NCBI RefSeq assembly: GCF_900258515.1
Contig: NZ_LT984884.1
Coordinates: 3,723,381-3,787,380 of the forward strand
Origin: Lentibacillus sp. Marseille-P4043
GTDB taxonomy: Bacteria; Bacillota; Bacilli; Bacillales; Amphibacillaceae
Reading direction: 5' to 3'
DNA length: 64,000 nt
Program-made: the position numbers and the translations under genes
Shown: piece after piece, positions 44,193 through 52,467 of the stretch
Position numbering within the stretch: the first letter of the stretch is position 1
Layout of the letters: each line of letters begins with the position of its first letter
The notes under the pieces: generated by a model
What the model saw: the letters and a program-made list of their open reading frames with translations, nothing else
Databases searched by the model: none
What the model was told of the DNA's origin: nothing

Positions 44193-45035
44193 ATGCATAC
44201 AGAAATTCCAGAAATCACACTAAATGATGGTGTTACGTTACCTGTTATAGGTTTAGGTACATACCGACTTAATGGAAATGCAGGAGCTAATGCTATTAAT
44301 AGTGCAATTGACTTAGGTTACCGGCTAATTGATACTGCCTACAATTATGAAAATGAGGGAACTGTAGGGGAAGCGGTTCGGCGCAGTTCTGTTCCAAGGG
44401 AAAATTTAAAAATTACATCCAAATTACCAGGGCGATATCAATCCTATGATAAAGCGATTACTGCCATTCAAGAGTCCTTATTTCGCGCTGGCCTTCATTA
44501 TTATGACTTGTACCTTATTCATTGGCCTAACCCGAAGCAGGATAACTATGTCGATGCCTGGCAAGCATTGATCGATGCTAAAAAATGGGGATTAATTCGC
44601 TCTATTGGTGTCTGTAATTTTCTCCCTGAACATATGGAGCGATTAGAAAAGGAAACCGGTGTTATTCCAAGCATCAATCAAATAGAACTACATCCATTTT
44701 TCAACCAAGAGCAACAAAGAAAATGGCACCATGAACATAACGTTAAAACAGAATCCTGGAGTCCATTAGCCAAAGCAAATACAGTTTTCCAAAATGAAAC
44801 AATTAACAAGATAGCCAATCATCATCATAAGACGATTTCCCAAATTATTTTACGTTGGCATTATCAGCTTGGAGCAATTTCAATCCCGAAATCTGCTTCC
44901 CCTAAACGCCAGCTTGAAAATATATCCATTTTTGATTTTGCTTTAAATGAAACCGAAATGGGCGCTATTTCAGAATTAACGCATCCGGATGGCCGGACAA
45001 ACGATCAGGATCCAGCTACTTATGAAGAATTTTAA
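44193..45035 (+). CDS. Aldo/keto reductase
   Basis: 280-residue NADPH-dependent TIM barrel. GLGTYRLNG at the N-terminus, catalytic Asp/Tyr in IDTAYNYENE, Lys in TSKLPG and His in LIHWPNP, plus the C-terminal coenzyme motif SIPKSASPKRQLENI. Reduces aldehydes or 2,5-diketo-gluconate-like substrates; substrate unknown. GAGAGGAG precedes the ATG. A terminator follows at 45101. Confidence 0.95.
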   Translation: MHTEIPEITLNDGVTLPVIGLGTYRLNGNAGANAINSAIDLGYRLIDTAYNYENEGTVGEAVRRSSVPRENLKITSKLPGRYQSYDKAITAIQESLFRAGLHYYDLYLIHWPNPKQDNYVDAWQALIDAKKWGLIRSIGVCNFLPEHMERLEKETGVIPSINQIELHPFFNQEQQRKWHHEHNVKTESWSPLAKANTVFQNETINKIANHHHKTISQIILRWHYQLGAISIPKSASPKRQLENISIFDFALNETEMGAISELTHPDGRTNDQDPATYEEF

Positions 45036-45100
45036 ACGATTCCATCACTGATAGTTATACTTTCTACCCTCGCTCGTGCTGGTGGCTGTTTAATTAATAA

Positions 45101-45136
45101 AATAACTACTCCAACGCTGGGGTAGTTATTTTATTT
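45101..45136 (+). terminator. Terminator of aldo/keto reductase gene
   Basis: AATAACTACTCC and GGGGTAGTTATT arms followed by ttatttt. Confidence 0.87.
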
Positions 45137-45538
45137 TAATTATTACCGAAATCGCATAATAGATAGTTTGCTAAATCACTAAGTATTTTCCTAATTTATC
45201 GCCTCCTAGAAAGATCAATAAGGTAGTCATTAAAATTTTTCATATCTATCTACGGTGTTTACCCATGTTATTGAATTATGCGCGGTTTCCCTTCATGTGG
45301 AAATATTGGCATTGATGCAATACTTCCTATCAATCTATTATTTGACAACTCAGATTTATTTGTGAAAAAATATAGATAATAGATCATGGTTCATAAGCGA
45401 TAGAATTTTCCCACATAATGTCACAACGTTCGTTCCACTGAACCGATTCCACATCAATTAGAAATCCTACATTTATAGCGCATAAACATAGAACAACCCA
45501 GATATAAAAAAAGAATAAAAATAATGAGGGTGATTATT
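45137..45538. other. Non-coding stretch upstream of the hydrolase-SARP gene
   Basis: About 400 AT-rich bases with a TTGACA at 45350-45355 but no well-placed -10 hexamer (TATAGA is 23 bases on). The promoter of the regulator gene should lie here but cannot be assigned. No gene seen. Confidence 0.45.
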
Positions 45539-47071
45539 TTGGCTAGCATAAAACATGACTTATTAACCATTCATTATGAGTGGATGGAATCAGACAAACC
45601 CGATGCAGAAGATACAGTCATTTTGATCCACGGGCTGGGACTGGATATTTACTCGTGGGATTATGCGGTACCATACTTGCGCAAGAACTATCACATCATG
45701 CGGTATGATCTCCGTGGCCACGGAGCAAGTGATGCAGGAAGTGGTGTGGGAACAATGAATTTGCTGCGTGATGATCTGTTACTGCTCCTTACCGAACTAG
45801 ACATTAAGTCGTATCACATTATCGGTCACGGATTGGGCGGATTTTCGGGTGTCTATTTGGCATCGGAAAAAGCACCGGGCTTAAAATCACTTGTATTGAT
45901 GAGTGTCCCATTGCATTACCCAAAAAATCTCGGCAATAAAGTGACAGACGAACGCAAAAAAGCTGTAATAGGGCAACAAACAATGATAAATCTCGGTGAA
46001 CAATTAAAAAATAATGCATTCCACCTCCCCACAGAAGAAAAGAAATACATCTTGATGAATGCCTTTAAGAAAGTATCACCCGCTGTTTACTTTGACATAT
46101 TTCATATCGACAACCTTAAATCTGGAATCGAGCGGTTGCGTCAAATTACAGTACCCATTCTACTGTTGTCCGGTGCGGAAGATGCAATGTTCCCACCCGA
46201 ATTGAGCAGTGCCAGTTTGAATTTCAACACCAATGCCCGACACTATACCGTTCCAGATGCCTCGTTCATGATTCAGATGGATCAACCACAGGTCATGACA
46301 CAATGGATCCACAACTTTATTCAAAAAAACGATCAGGACAAGTGGACGAATACATACGACGATAACTACCAGGAAAGTTTGACAGCAGAGATGTATACAG
46401 AAATTAGAGGCATCCTTCAAAAAACGCAGAATTCTGCCTCACCTGTAAATAATCTACAGGTCAATATGATGAACGGATTCAATGCCCATATTAATGGAGA
46501 AAGAATTCTTAAAGGATGGGGACAACGAAAAGCAAAACAACTTCTCGCGTATCTCGTTTTGCAACCATCCACGACACGCGAGGAGCTTTGCGATGTATTC
46601 TGGCCTGAAGTGGATTTGGAAACGGCGAAGAACAGGTTGAGAGTGTCATTGCATCATTTAAAACAATTATTGACAGTAAACACTACCGAAAAAAAGACGC
46701 ACTTACTGGTGACGGAACGAGAGCATGTTTTTCTGCAAGCAAAAGTACAATCAGATCTGCTTCATTATCGGAAAGCTGTCAAAATGGCCCATCGCCTGGA
46801 ATCGATCACAGAGAAAACAGACGAGTATAAACGATTATTGCGCGAGGAAAAGGAAAATATCATTCCGGGATTTTTTGAAGACTGGTTTCTTGACCAACGT
46901 ACAGGGATAGAAAATGAATGGGCTGACATGGCGCTTTTTCTCGTTGATCTGTATGAAAAACAAAACGATGTACAAAATGCGGTCCATTACCTAAAAATTG
47001 CTCTAAAATACCATAATGATGCATATACACTGCAGGAACGTCTGGATCGTTTAGAAGGTCGGATGGCTTGA
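45539..47071 (+). CDS. Alpha/beta-hydrolase-fold sensor fused to SARP/BTAD regulator
   Basis: About 510 residues. Residues 1-265 are an alpha/beta hydrolase: oxyanion HGLGLDIYSW, RYDLRGHGASD, nucleophile elbow GHGLGG, acid GAEDAMFPPE. The elbow has Gly where the nucleophile Ser is expected (GxSxG), and the C-terminal VPDASFMIQMDQP lacks the catalytic His, so hydrolysis is unlikely. Residues 300-380 form an OmpR-like winged helix (RKAKQLLAYLVLQPSTTREELCDVFWPEVDLETAKNRLRVSLHHLK). The rest is a TPR-like BTAD (FFEDWFLDQRTGIENEWADMAL). TTG 45539 has GGGTGA upstream; ATG 45524 is the alternative. Monocistronic; target genes not evident. Predicted to bind a small ligand and control transcription. 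Confidence 0.85.
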   Translation: MASIKHDLLTIHYEWMESDKPDAEDTVILIHGLGLDIYSWDYAVPYLRKNYHIMRYDLRGHGASDAGSGVGTMNLLRDDLLLLLTELDIKSYHIIGHGLGGFSGVYLASEKAPGLKSLVLMSVPLHYPKNLGNKVTDERKKAVIGQQTMINLGEQLKNNAFHLPTEEKKYILMNAFKKVSPAVYFDIFHIDNLKSGIERLRQITVPILLLSGAEDAMFPPELSSASLNFNTNARHYTVPDASFMIQMDQPQVMTQWIHNFIQKNDQDKWTNTYDDNYQESLTAEMYTEIRGILQKTQNSASPVNNLQVNMMNGFNAHINGERILKGWGQRKAKQLLAYLVLQPSTTREELCDVFWPEVDLETAKNRLRVSLHHLKQLLTVNTTEKKTHLLVTEREHVFLQAKVQSDLLHYRKAVKMAHRLESITEKTDEYKRLLREEKENIIPGFFEDWFLDQRTGIENEWADMALFLVDLYEKQNDVQNAVHYLKIALKYHNDAYTLQERLDRLEGRMA

Positions 47072-47120
47072 GAAGTGGTGTGCTTTGAACTTGAGACAAC
47101 CAGATATTTTAACTTTCGAC

Positions 47121-47157
47121 AGCGCTGTTTCCGTAAAGGGAACAGCGCTTTTATTTT
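47121..47157 (+). terminator. Terminator of the hydrolase-SARP gene
   Basis: AGCGCTGTTTCC and GGGAACAGCGCT arms around gtaaa, then ttttatttt. Confidence 0.92.
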
Positions 47158-47335
47158 AGCTATAGCTACTGCTGTGTGTAATGATGTGTAATGATGGTGT
47201 AACGGTCAGCGTGTTATAATGCGTTATAGAATATTCAGATAGAAAGTACTCTTTATGAAAAGGAGACGTAGAGCAGCACAATCACGTAATGACGGCCGAT
47301 ATGCCTAAATTACAAATTGTACATGGAGGGGGAAA
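47158..47335 (+). promoter_or_regulatory. sinI upstream region
   Basis: TATAAT at 47215-47220 stands about 115 bases before the start codon, with a poor -35. A short repeat gtgtaatgat occurs in tandem at 47177-47197. No second gene fits here. Confidence 0.35.
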
Positions 47336-47524
47336 ATGGGTTATCTAAACAATCAAAGTTTTGACCCGGAGTGGGTGGAATTAATACGAGAAGCAAGGAA
47401 TTCCGGCTTGAGCCCGGAAGAAGTCATGGATTTTTTTGAAAAAAACAAGCGAGATGCTGCCGACAAAAAAACACTGCCAACGTTGTACAGAAACGTAAAC
47501 ATGCATGAGAAAACGATCATTTAG
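47336..47524 (+). CDS. sinI: SinI-type antirepressor
   Basis: 62 residues. FDPEWVELIREARNSGLSPEEVMDFFEKNK aligns with the SinR-binding part of B. subtilis SinI (DxEWVELMxEAKEANISPEEIRKYL). SinI titrates SinR, the repressor of biofilm matrix genes, through this helical hook. GGAGGGGG lies 5 bases before the ATG. No sinR is adjacent, unlike B. subtilis sinIR; the partner must lie elsewhere. The C-terminal tail (KTLPTLYRNVNMHEKTII) is unlike the reference. Confidence 0.85.
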   Translation: MGYLNNQSFDPEWVELIREARNSGLSPEEVMDFFEKNKRDAADKKTLPTLYRNVNMHEKTII

Positions 47525-47553
47525 AAGGTATTATCTTTTTGGATAATACCTTC
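47524..47553. terminator. Hairpin after sinI
   Basis: Perfect 12-bp stem GAAGGTATTATC/GATAATACCTTC touching the sinI stop codon. It lacks a clear T-run, so termination is not certain. Confidence 0.55.
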
Positions 47554-47641
47554 ACTCCCCGAACTTTCCGAATACAGCAGTCACCTCTTAACGTTATAAT
47601 GGACATGCCGTTTTGCTATTTTTCCTATTTGGAATTGAATG

Positions 47642-48478
47642 TTATTCGCTAGGAGAATCTGTGGGATCTTTTCCCTTAACCTGCTTTAACGTTGCTACAA
47701 TAAGAAAGCTAACAATCACTAATAAGAGCCATGAACTCACCTTTCCTAGATGAACGAGACTCCATGCCTTGGTTTGGTATGGATACTCCCAAGCCCCAAA
47801 GAACGTTGCGATATTTTCAGCTATCCAGATAAAAAATCCGATAAGCACAAAAGAAAATGCGAGTGGCATACGGTAACGCTTTCCATTTACCTCATAAGTT
47901 ACCCATGATTGCCAAAAAACGATAATAACAAGCCCGAACAACCACCAACGGACGTCAATCCAATAATGGTGGGTAAAAAAATTCAAATAAATCGCAGCTG
48001 CAAGAGGGACAACTGCCAAAAACGGTGGCCATTTTACCAGTTCAACCTTTAATCGCCTCCATGCCTGGCACAGATAACTTGCTACACTTGCATACATGAA
48101 GCCGCTATACAAAGGTACGCCGAAAACTTTGGTATATCCCTCCCCCGGATAAGACCATGAGCCCATATGTACCTTGAAAAGTTCAAGCGCAAGTCCGATA
48201 AGGTGGAACAATGTGATCACCTTTAGTTCATCCCGTGTTTCAAGCCCAGATCGCACCATCCAGACCTGCATTAGAAGGAAAATGATGAGCAGCCAGTCAT
48301 ACCGTGGCAGAAGAGGAAGTGATATGAACTTTGTTAAGGCCAAAGAGACAAAAATAACGACAGGAAACAAACATGATAAAGCCTGCTCCCACCCAAAGCG
48401 AACAAGCTGTTTTACTGCTCTCATGATTTGTGCCTTCAAAGTTTTTTTCTGATAATTATTTTGAATGGTTAAATTCAT
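47642..48478 (-). CDS. yoaT: DUF817 family membrane protein (YoaT)
   Basis: About 278 residues, eight to nine helices with FHLIGLALELFKVHMGSWSYPG and FFIWIAENIATFFGAWEYP, the DUF817 landmarks. Start 48478 has GGAGAGGAG upstream; the longer frame to 48553 overlaps yozG and lacks a site. In B. subtilis yoaS, yozG and yoaT lie together in the same order, supporting the call. Function unknown. Confidence 0.88.
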   Translation of the reverse strand: MNLTIQNNYQKKTLKAQIMRAVKQLVRFGWEQALSCLFPVVIFVSLALTKFISLPLLPRYDWLLIIFLLMQVWMVRSGLETRDELKVITLFHLIGLALELFKVHMGSWSYPGEGYTKVFGVPLYSGFMYASVASYLCQAWRRLKVELVKWPPFLAVVPLAAAIYLNFFTHHYWIDVRWWLFGLVIIVFWQSWVTYEVNGKRYRMPLAFSFVLIGFFIWIAENIATFFGAWEYPYQTKAWSLVHLGKVSSWLLLVIVSFLIVATLKQVKGKDPTDSPSE

Positions 48479-48536
48479 GAGGTATCTCCTCTCCTGTGCA
48501 GTTTTTTTCGTAAAGGGTATTTCCACTCTATTAATT

Positions 48537-48752
48537 TTAGGTATCTTCATCACTTCGGTATTCTAAAAGATCTCCAGGCTGACATTCCAACGCTTTACAA
48601 ATCGCCTCTAAAGTTGATAATCGAATCGCCTTTGCCTTGCCATTTTTCAATACAGAAAGGTTAGCCATTGTTATTCCAACCCGCTCCGAAAGTTCGGTAA
48701 CGCTCATTTTCCTTTTAGCCAGCATCACATCAATATTGATTATAATCGCCAT
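48537..48752 (-). CDS. yozG: XRE/Cro-type small regulator (YozG-like)
   Basis: 71 residues, a single helix-turn-helix: VMLAKRKMSVTELSERVGITMANLSVLKNGKAKAIRLSTLEAICKALECQPGDLLEYR. ATG 48752 has GAGGTG 6 bases upstream. It lies 10 bases after yoaS, so cotranscribed. Genes of this type commonly pair with DUF2975 membrane proteins, which may control the regulator. A palindrome at 49290-49310 could be its operator. Confidence 0.92.
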   Translation of the reverse strand: MAIIINIDVMLAKRKMSVTELSERVGITMANLSVLKNGKAKAIRLSTLEAICKALECQPGDLLEYRSDEDT

Positions 48753-48762
48753 TCTTTTCACC

Positions 48763-49245
48763 TCAGACCGTTAAATCATTTTCTGATTTGATATCTATTG
48801 CCTCTTTTAAAAGCCTTTGAAGAACTGCAGCAAAGACCGCAATCACCATGGAAGCAAAAATAATAACCATTCCGATTACGATGATGCCTGGCGCGTCGTC
48901 TCTCTCTGCCAAAAGATAAAAAAGCGGCATGCCTACCACATATAAAATACTAATTGTGATTGCACAGTATTTTATCTTCTTTAACGCTCCTACAGATAAA
49001 TCTGAGAAAGCTTTGTTCTTATCAATATAGCTTAAAAGTTTAAAAGCTTGATACAGGGCAATATAAAACGGTATTGCCGCCCCATACATAACGATTAAAA
49101 CAAGATAGTTTATAGAAGCAATATCTGGATACAATTCTTGGGCATAATTCGCTATCTCAGGTACTACAAATATGCACAAAGCAAGAATCGGTATTCCAAT
49201 AAGAATAACAGCTATTTTTAAGAAAAGTGTTGATCCTCGTTTCAT
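48763..49245 (-). CDS. yoaS: DUF2975 family membrane protein (YoaS-like)
   Basis: 160 residues, four helices: FLKIAVILIGIPILALCIFVV, LVLIVMYGAAIPFYIALY, YCAITISILYVVGMPLFYLL and GMVIIFASMVIAVFAAVLQRLLKEAIDIKSENDLTV, with the latter the conserved DUF2975 end. GAGGTG lies 7 bases before ATG 49245. First gene of yoaS-yozG-yoaT. Function unknown. Confidence 0.88.
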   Translation of the reverse strand: MKRGSTLFLKIAVILIGIPILALCIFVVPEIANYAQELYPDIASINYLVLIVMYGAAIPFYIALYQAFKLLSYIDKNKAFSDLSVGALKKIKYCAITISILYVVGMPLFYLLAERDDAPGIIVIGMVIIFASMVIAVFAAVLQRLLKEAIDIKSENDLTV

Positions 49246-49289
49246 AAAAAGCACCTCACCAATATATTATGATTTGATTTTAACACGAT

Positions 49290-49310
49290 ATTTATTGTTT
49301 TACAATAAAT
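49290..49310. promoter_or_regulatory. yoaS promoter with overlapping palindrome
   Basis: ATTTATTGT-TTT-ACAATAAAT, a perfect 9-bp inverted repeat. On the minus strand a TTGTAA (-35-like) inside it is followed after 17 bases by TAAAAT (-10-like), so a bound dimer would block the promoter. The nearby XRE gene is the natural candidate repressor. Confidence 0.65.
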
Positions 49311-49372
49311 AATTATTGATTTTATTTATGTTATTATTGTTACAGGATTATCTTTTAAATTTTAGACAAGAT

Positions 49373-49407
49373 AAAAAGCATTCCCCTTTATAAGGAAATG
49401 CTTTTTA
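49373..49407. terminator. Orphan terminator hairpin
   Basis: AAAAAGCATT and AATGCTTTTT arms with inner CC/GG pairing. No gene ends immediately before it on either strand, so it may terminate readthrough or a lost gene. Confidence 0.6.
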
Positions 49408-49565
49408 ACAATAAGCAAAGTGAACATTGTTATCATGGTCATCTACAATAACTTTTGCAAACATCTGCGTAAGCTACTTTCAGTCAATTAAAAAAGGATA
49501 CATGCTCTATATTGAACACAGTATCCATTCACGATGATCGTATGATTAACTTTCTAAGCGGAATT

Positions 49566-49916
49566 TTAAAAACCAAATTCATTTTTTGACTGATTTAATA
49601 ATTGTCGAATCCGGGCCTTATACGGATCTTCCGGGACTTCCACAGTTGCTATTCCATATACCTTTGTTTGGCAACTAAGCCGCATGCCTTCCTGAATCTT
49701 GTCAAATCCGAGACGTTTTTCCTCAATATCTCGTACCTGATTAACACCTTCTTGATTTTTTATGTACACTTTACATGTTGTACATGACGCTTGACCACCG
49801 CACTTATGCCTTAATGGAAACCTGCCTTGCATAGCAGCGCGTAAAATTGTGTGGCCCTTTTTTATATTAATTTCTTTCATAGCGTTATCAGCATCACGAA
49901 AAATAACTGTAGCCAT
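49566..49916 (-). CDS. 2Fe-2S ferredoxin
   Basis: 116 residues, plant-type ferredoxin fold. The cluster ligands C-x5-C-x2-C (KCGGQASCTTCKV) with the fourth Cys in RLSCQTKVYG are intact. Electron carrier of the cytosol; partner not identified nearby. AAGGGG precedes the ATG. Confidence 0.93.
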   Translation of the reverse strand: MATVIFRDADNAMKEINIKKGHTILRAAMQGRFPLRHKCGGQASCTTCKVYIKNQEGVNQVRDIEEKRLGFDKIQEGMRLSCQTKVYGIATVEVPEDPYKARIRQLLNQSKNEFGF

Positions 49917-50010
49917 TAAAATGTCCCCTTCAAAAATGTTTCCATATCACAAAATTTTAACACCATTACGTTTAACATACAACTAGCCGAGATTTTATAA
50001 TGTTGCCTCT

Positions 50011-50163
50011 TTACGCACTTTCGCTTCCGCAACTGCCACCACCACAGTCTGGTACCCAACCAATTGCTTCTGGCCATTCGCAGGGAGTTAATTCCTCACC
50101 CGTAAATGAATTCTTCCCGTTGAAACCCTCGGTGTTAATTGTTAAAATATTTTTATAAAATGA
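50011..50163 (-). pseudogene. Cys-rich C-terminal protein fragment
   Basis: An open minus-strand frame of about 50 codons ending TGEELTPCEWPEAIGWVPDCGGGSCGSESA. It has no ATG, GTG or TTG start and no ribosome binding site, but the Cys/Gly/Trp-rich sequence does not look random. Probably the 3' end of a lost gene, or a peptide started at ATT. Family not recognised. The rest of 49917-50252 holds nothing I can name. Confidence 0.35.
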
Positions 50164-50252
50164 TTATCTATGAAACCTTTTTAATCAAAGGCAATGGGCT
50201 AATATGAAATAATAATCCACAACTTTACCTCTCGAAAGGTCGGTGTTTATCA

Positions 50253-51059
50253 TTGAATACAATTGGAGTCGATGCGGGTGGATCACTTGTGAAAATTAGT
50301 TACGAGGAAAAAGGAAAATTGCATACAAAAACGTATCCAATCGAGGAAATTACCGCGTGCTTGAATTGGCTGCAGATGTTATTCCCAGAAGCCACCCTCA
50401 AACTGACTGGCGGGAAAAGCGCTTATTTACAATCAATCGCCAAACAGAGCATCCAGGTGATCGATGAATTTCAAGCGACTATTAAGGGAACCCGCTATCT
50501 GTTAGCGAAGGAAGAACAACAGAAAGCTCCTGATCAATTTATCCAGGTACATATCGGAACAGGAACTTCGATTTTCCATGTCACCCCGGACTCTTTTGAA
50601 CGCCTGCTAGGGACTGGAATTGGTGGTGGTACGTTCATGGGGTTGGGAAAACTTATTTCCGGAAAAGACACCTTTAACCAATTAATTGAATTGGCTGCAC
50701 AAGGATACAGTCAGCATAGTGACTTATTAATTAAGGACATTTATGCGCCAAGCCCCTCCCCGCTTTTAGGTGATCTAACGGCAAGTAACTTCGGCAAGGC
50801 CAATTCAAATGAAAACGCATCGACAGCAGATCATATAGCAAGTCTAGTTAGAATGATCGGCGAGACGTTGGTGCTACTTGCCACACAAGCTACAACTGCA
50901 CACCAACTGGAAACCGTTGTATTCACCGGAAGCATGTTGAATGGTAATCAACCGCTAAAAGAACTGATAAACAGTTTCCGAGATATAATGGATTTTAACC
51001 CGATTTTTTTAGACAAAGGTGCGTATGTCGGAGCAGTAGGTGCATTGCTGGATGTGTGA
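50253..51059 (+). CDS. coaW: Type II pantothenate kinase
   Basis: 268 residues, ASKHA fold, as in Staphylococcus and halotolerant Bacilli. IGVDAGGSLVKISY (phosphate loop), HIGTGTSIF, GTGIGGGTFMGLGKLI and TGSMLNGN are present. Phosphorylates pantothenate with ATP, the first step of CoA synthesis, without CoA feedback. TTG start at 50253 with AAAGGTCGG upstream. Monocistronic. Confidence 0.95.
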   Translation: MNTIGVDAGGSLVKISYEEKGKLHTKTYPIEEITACLNWLQMLFPEATLKLTGGKSAYLQSIAKQSIQVIDEFQATIKGTRYLLAKEEQQKAPDQFIQVHIGTGTSIFHVTPDSFERLLGTGIGGGTFMGLGKLISGKDTFNQLIELAAQGYSQHSDLLIKDIYAPSPSPLLGDLTASNFGKANSNENASTADHIASLVRMIGETLVLLATQATTAHQLETVVFTGSMLNGNQPLKELINSFRDIMDFNPIFLDKGAYVGAVGALLDV

Positions 51060-51144
51060 AAAGTACTCAATTCAACGTTAACAGCTACTTCAGGGTGTAA
51101 ACAATAAAAAATAACATACTAAATGATTTATTGTCATATCAAGG

Positions 51145-51483
51145 TTGTTTTCAAGAACTGGGGAGGTTACTGAATTTTATAAACGTAAAAAATTTATATT
51201 AAGGCTGATTAATTGGATTATTATTTTTATTTTATATTTAATACTAATCTATGCCAGTACAGTGAACTATGAATACTTTAATATGCAACAACAAACACAT
51301 CTTACTAGATTATTAATATATATACCCACTGTTTTTATAATTTATATATATGGAGAAGTAAATAAGGTTTTTGATAAAGAAAAAAATGCAAAATCGAAAC
51401 ATGAAAGGACATATTTGGTACTGGCAGTGCTGTGGACGATTATATTTATCATTCTTAATGTTTACGGTTTCCTTTTGACGTGA
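51145..51483 (+). CDS. Hypothetical small membrane protein
   Basis: 112 residues with hydrophobic segments near 20-40, 55-70 and 90-110, no family recognised. TTG at 51145 is the only in-frame start upstream of the first helix that I can point to; GGGGAGG at 51160-51166 lies inside the frame and is followed by no in-frame ATG, GTG or TTG, so the true start is uncertain. Confidence 0.5.
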   Translation: MFSRTGEVTEFYKRKKFILRLINWIIIFILYLILIYASTVNYEYFNMQQQTHLTRLLIYIPTVFIIYIYGEVNKVFDKEKNAKSKHERTYLVLAVLWTIIFIILNVYGFLLT

Positions 51484-51804
51484 AATTTTAAGGTTACGGA
51501 TGTTTTTTATTTATTTGGATTTATCACCAATTTCATCCATGGATTTTGGCGAAGAACCCAAAAAATTATAGGAAAGATTGGTTTTTATGGTAATTTAGTA
51601 ATTGTTATTTTGTTCTTCCCTTTCATTTATCACTTTCGGGGAACTTTGATTTTTGGTCCATAAAACTTAGATTTGTTAGATAATAAACAGATAGCTTACC
51701 TTGAATAAGCTCTTAGTTCGTTAAGTGCAAGGTGAGTGGAAAAGAGTGGAAAAGAACTCCGCGGGATTAGCAAATTGAAGATGCACATATTTATATGGGA
51801 GGTC

Positions 51805-52170
51805 ATGGTGGAAAAATTAGATATAAACAGTATTATACGAAATAAAAAGGCATTATTTTCCTTGTCAGCTTTTGTGATAATTGTAATAGCAGTTATTTTA
51901 ATTTACATACTTTCATCAGCTTCAACAACAACAGCAGTTATTACAGTTTTGGAAAAGGGATACTCTAAAGACACTCAAGAGGCTTTTATTATAACAGCTC
52001 CTCCCAATTCATCTGATGAAATTTATGAAATTAAAATATTAGTAAAAGAGCCTATGGTATGGAATTTAATTGAAAAAGGAAAAGTCTACACTATCGATTA
52101 TGATTCGAGACAAAATGATAGGATCTTAAAACAAATTCATATCTTTGGTGACGACAAAGCAATAGAATAA
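51805..52170 (+). CDS. Hypothetical membrane-anchored protein
   Basis: 121 residues. One N-terminal membrane helix (LFSLSAFVIIVIAVILIYIL) then an outside domain of about 85 residues of beta-rich type (AVITVLEKGYSKDTQEAFIITAP). GGGAGG sits 2 bases before ATG 51805 and 5 before the in-frame GTG 51808. Family not recognised. Preceded by about 320 bases (51484-51804) with no other supported gene. Confidence 0.6.
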   Translation: MVEKLDINSIIRNKKALFSLSAFVIIVIAVILIYILSSASTTTAVITVLEKGYSKDTQEAFIITAPPNSSDEIYEIKILVKEPMVWNLIEKGKVYTIDYDSRQNDRILKQIHIFGDDKAIE

Positions 52171-52316
52171 ATAACTAACCTTTTATTAGAAGAGTTGGCT
52201 AAATGGCTGAATTAGCACTTAGTGATTAGTTTCAATTAAATTAAATCTAGAAATTTAATTAATTTAACAAGGCAAATTTATTATTCCAGAATAGGGTGCT
52301 TTAGTTGAACCAGGAA

Positions 52317-52354
52317 AACAAAGCTTAGAGATAAAAATTTCTCTAAGCCTTGTT
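52317..52354. terminator. Hairpin between convergent genes
   Basis: AACAAAGCTTAGAG and CTCTAAGCCTTGTT arms with one mismatch. T-rich on the minus strand side (tttgttttcc), suiting the racemase gene. Confidence 0.65.
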
Positions 52355-52467
52355 AAATGGTATTTATAGTACGAATGGTATTGTGAAAATGGAATGCCCT
52401 ATGTTTTCCTATGTGAATTAGGATTTTGCACCTCGCAAGGAAACCCCTCACTTCATGGGCGTGAAGG

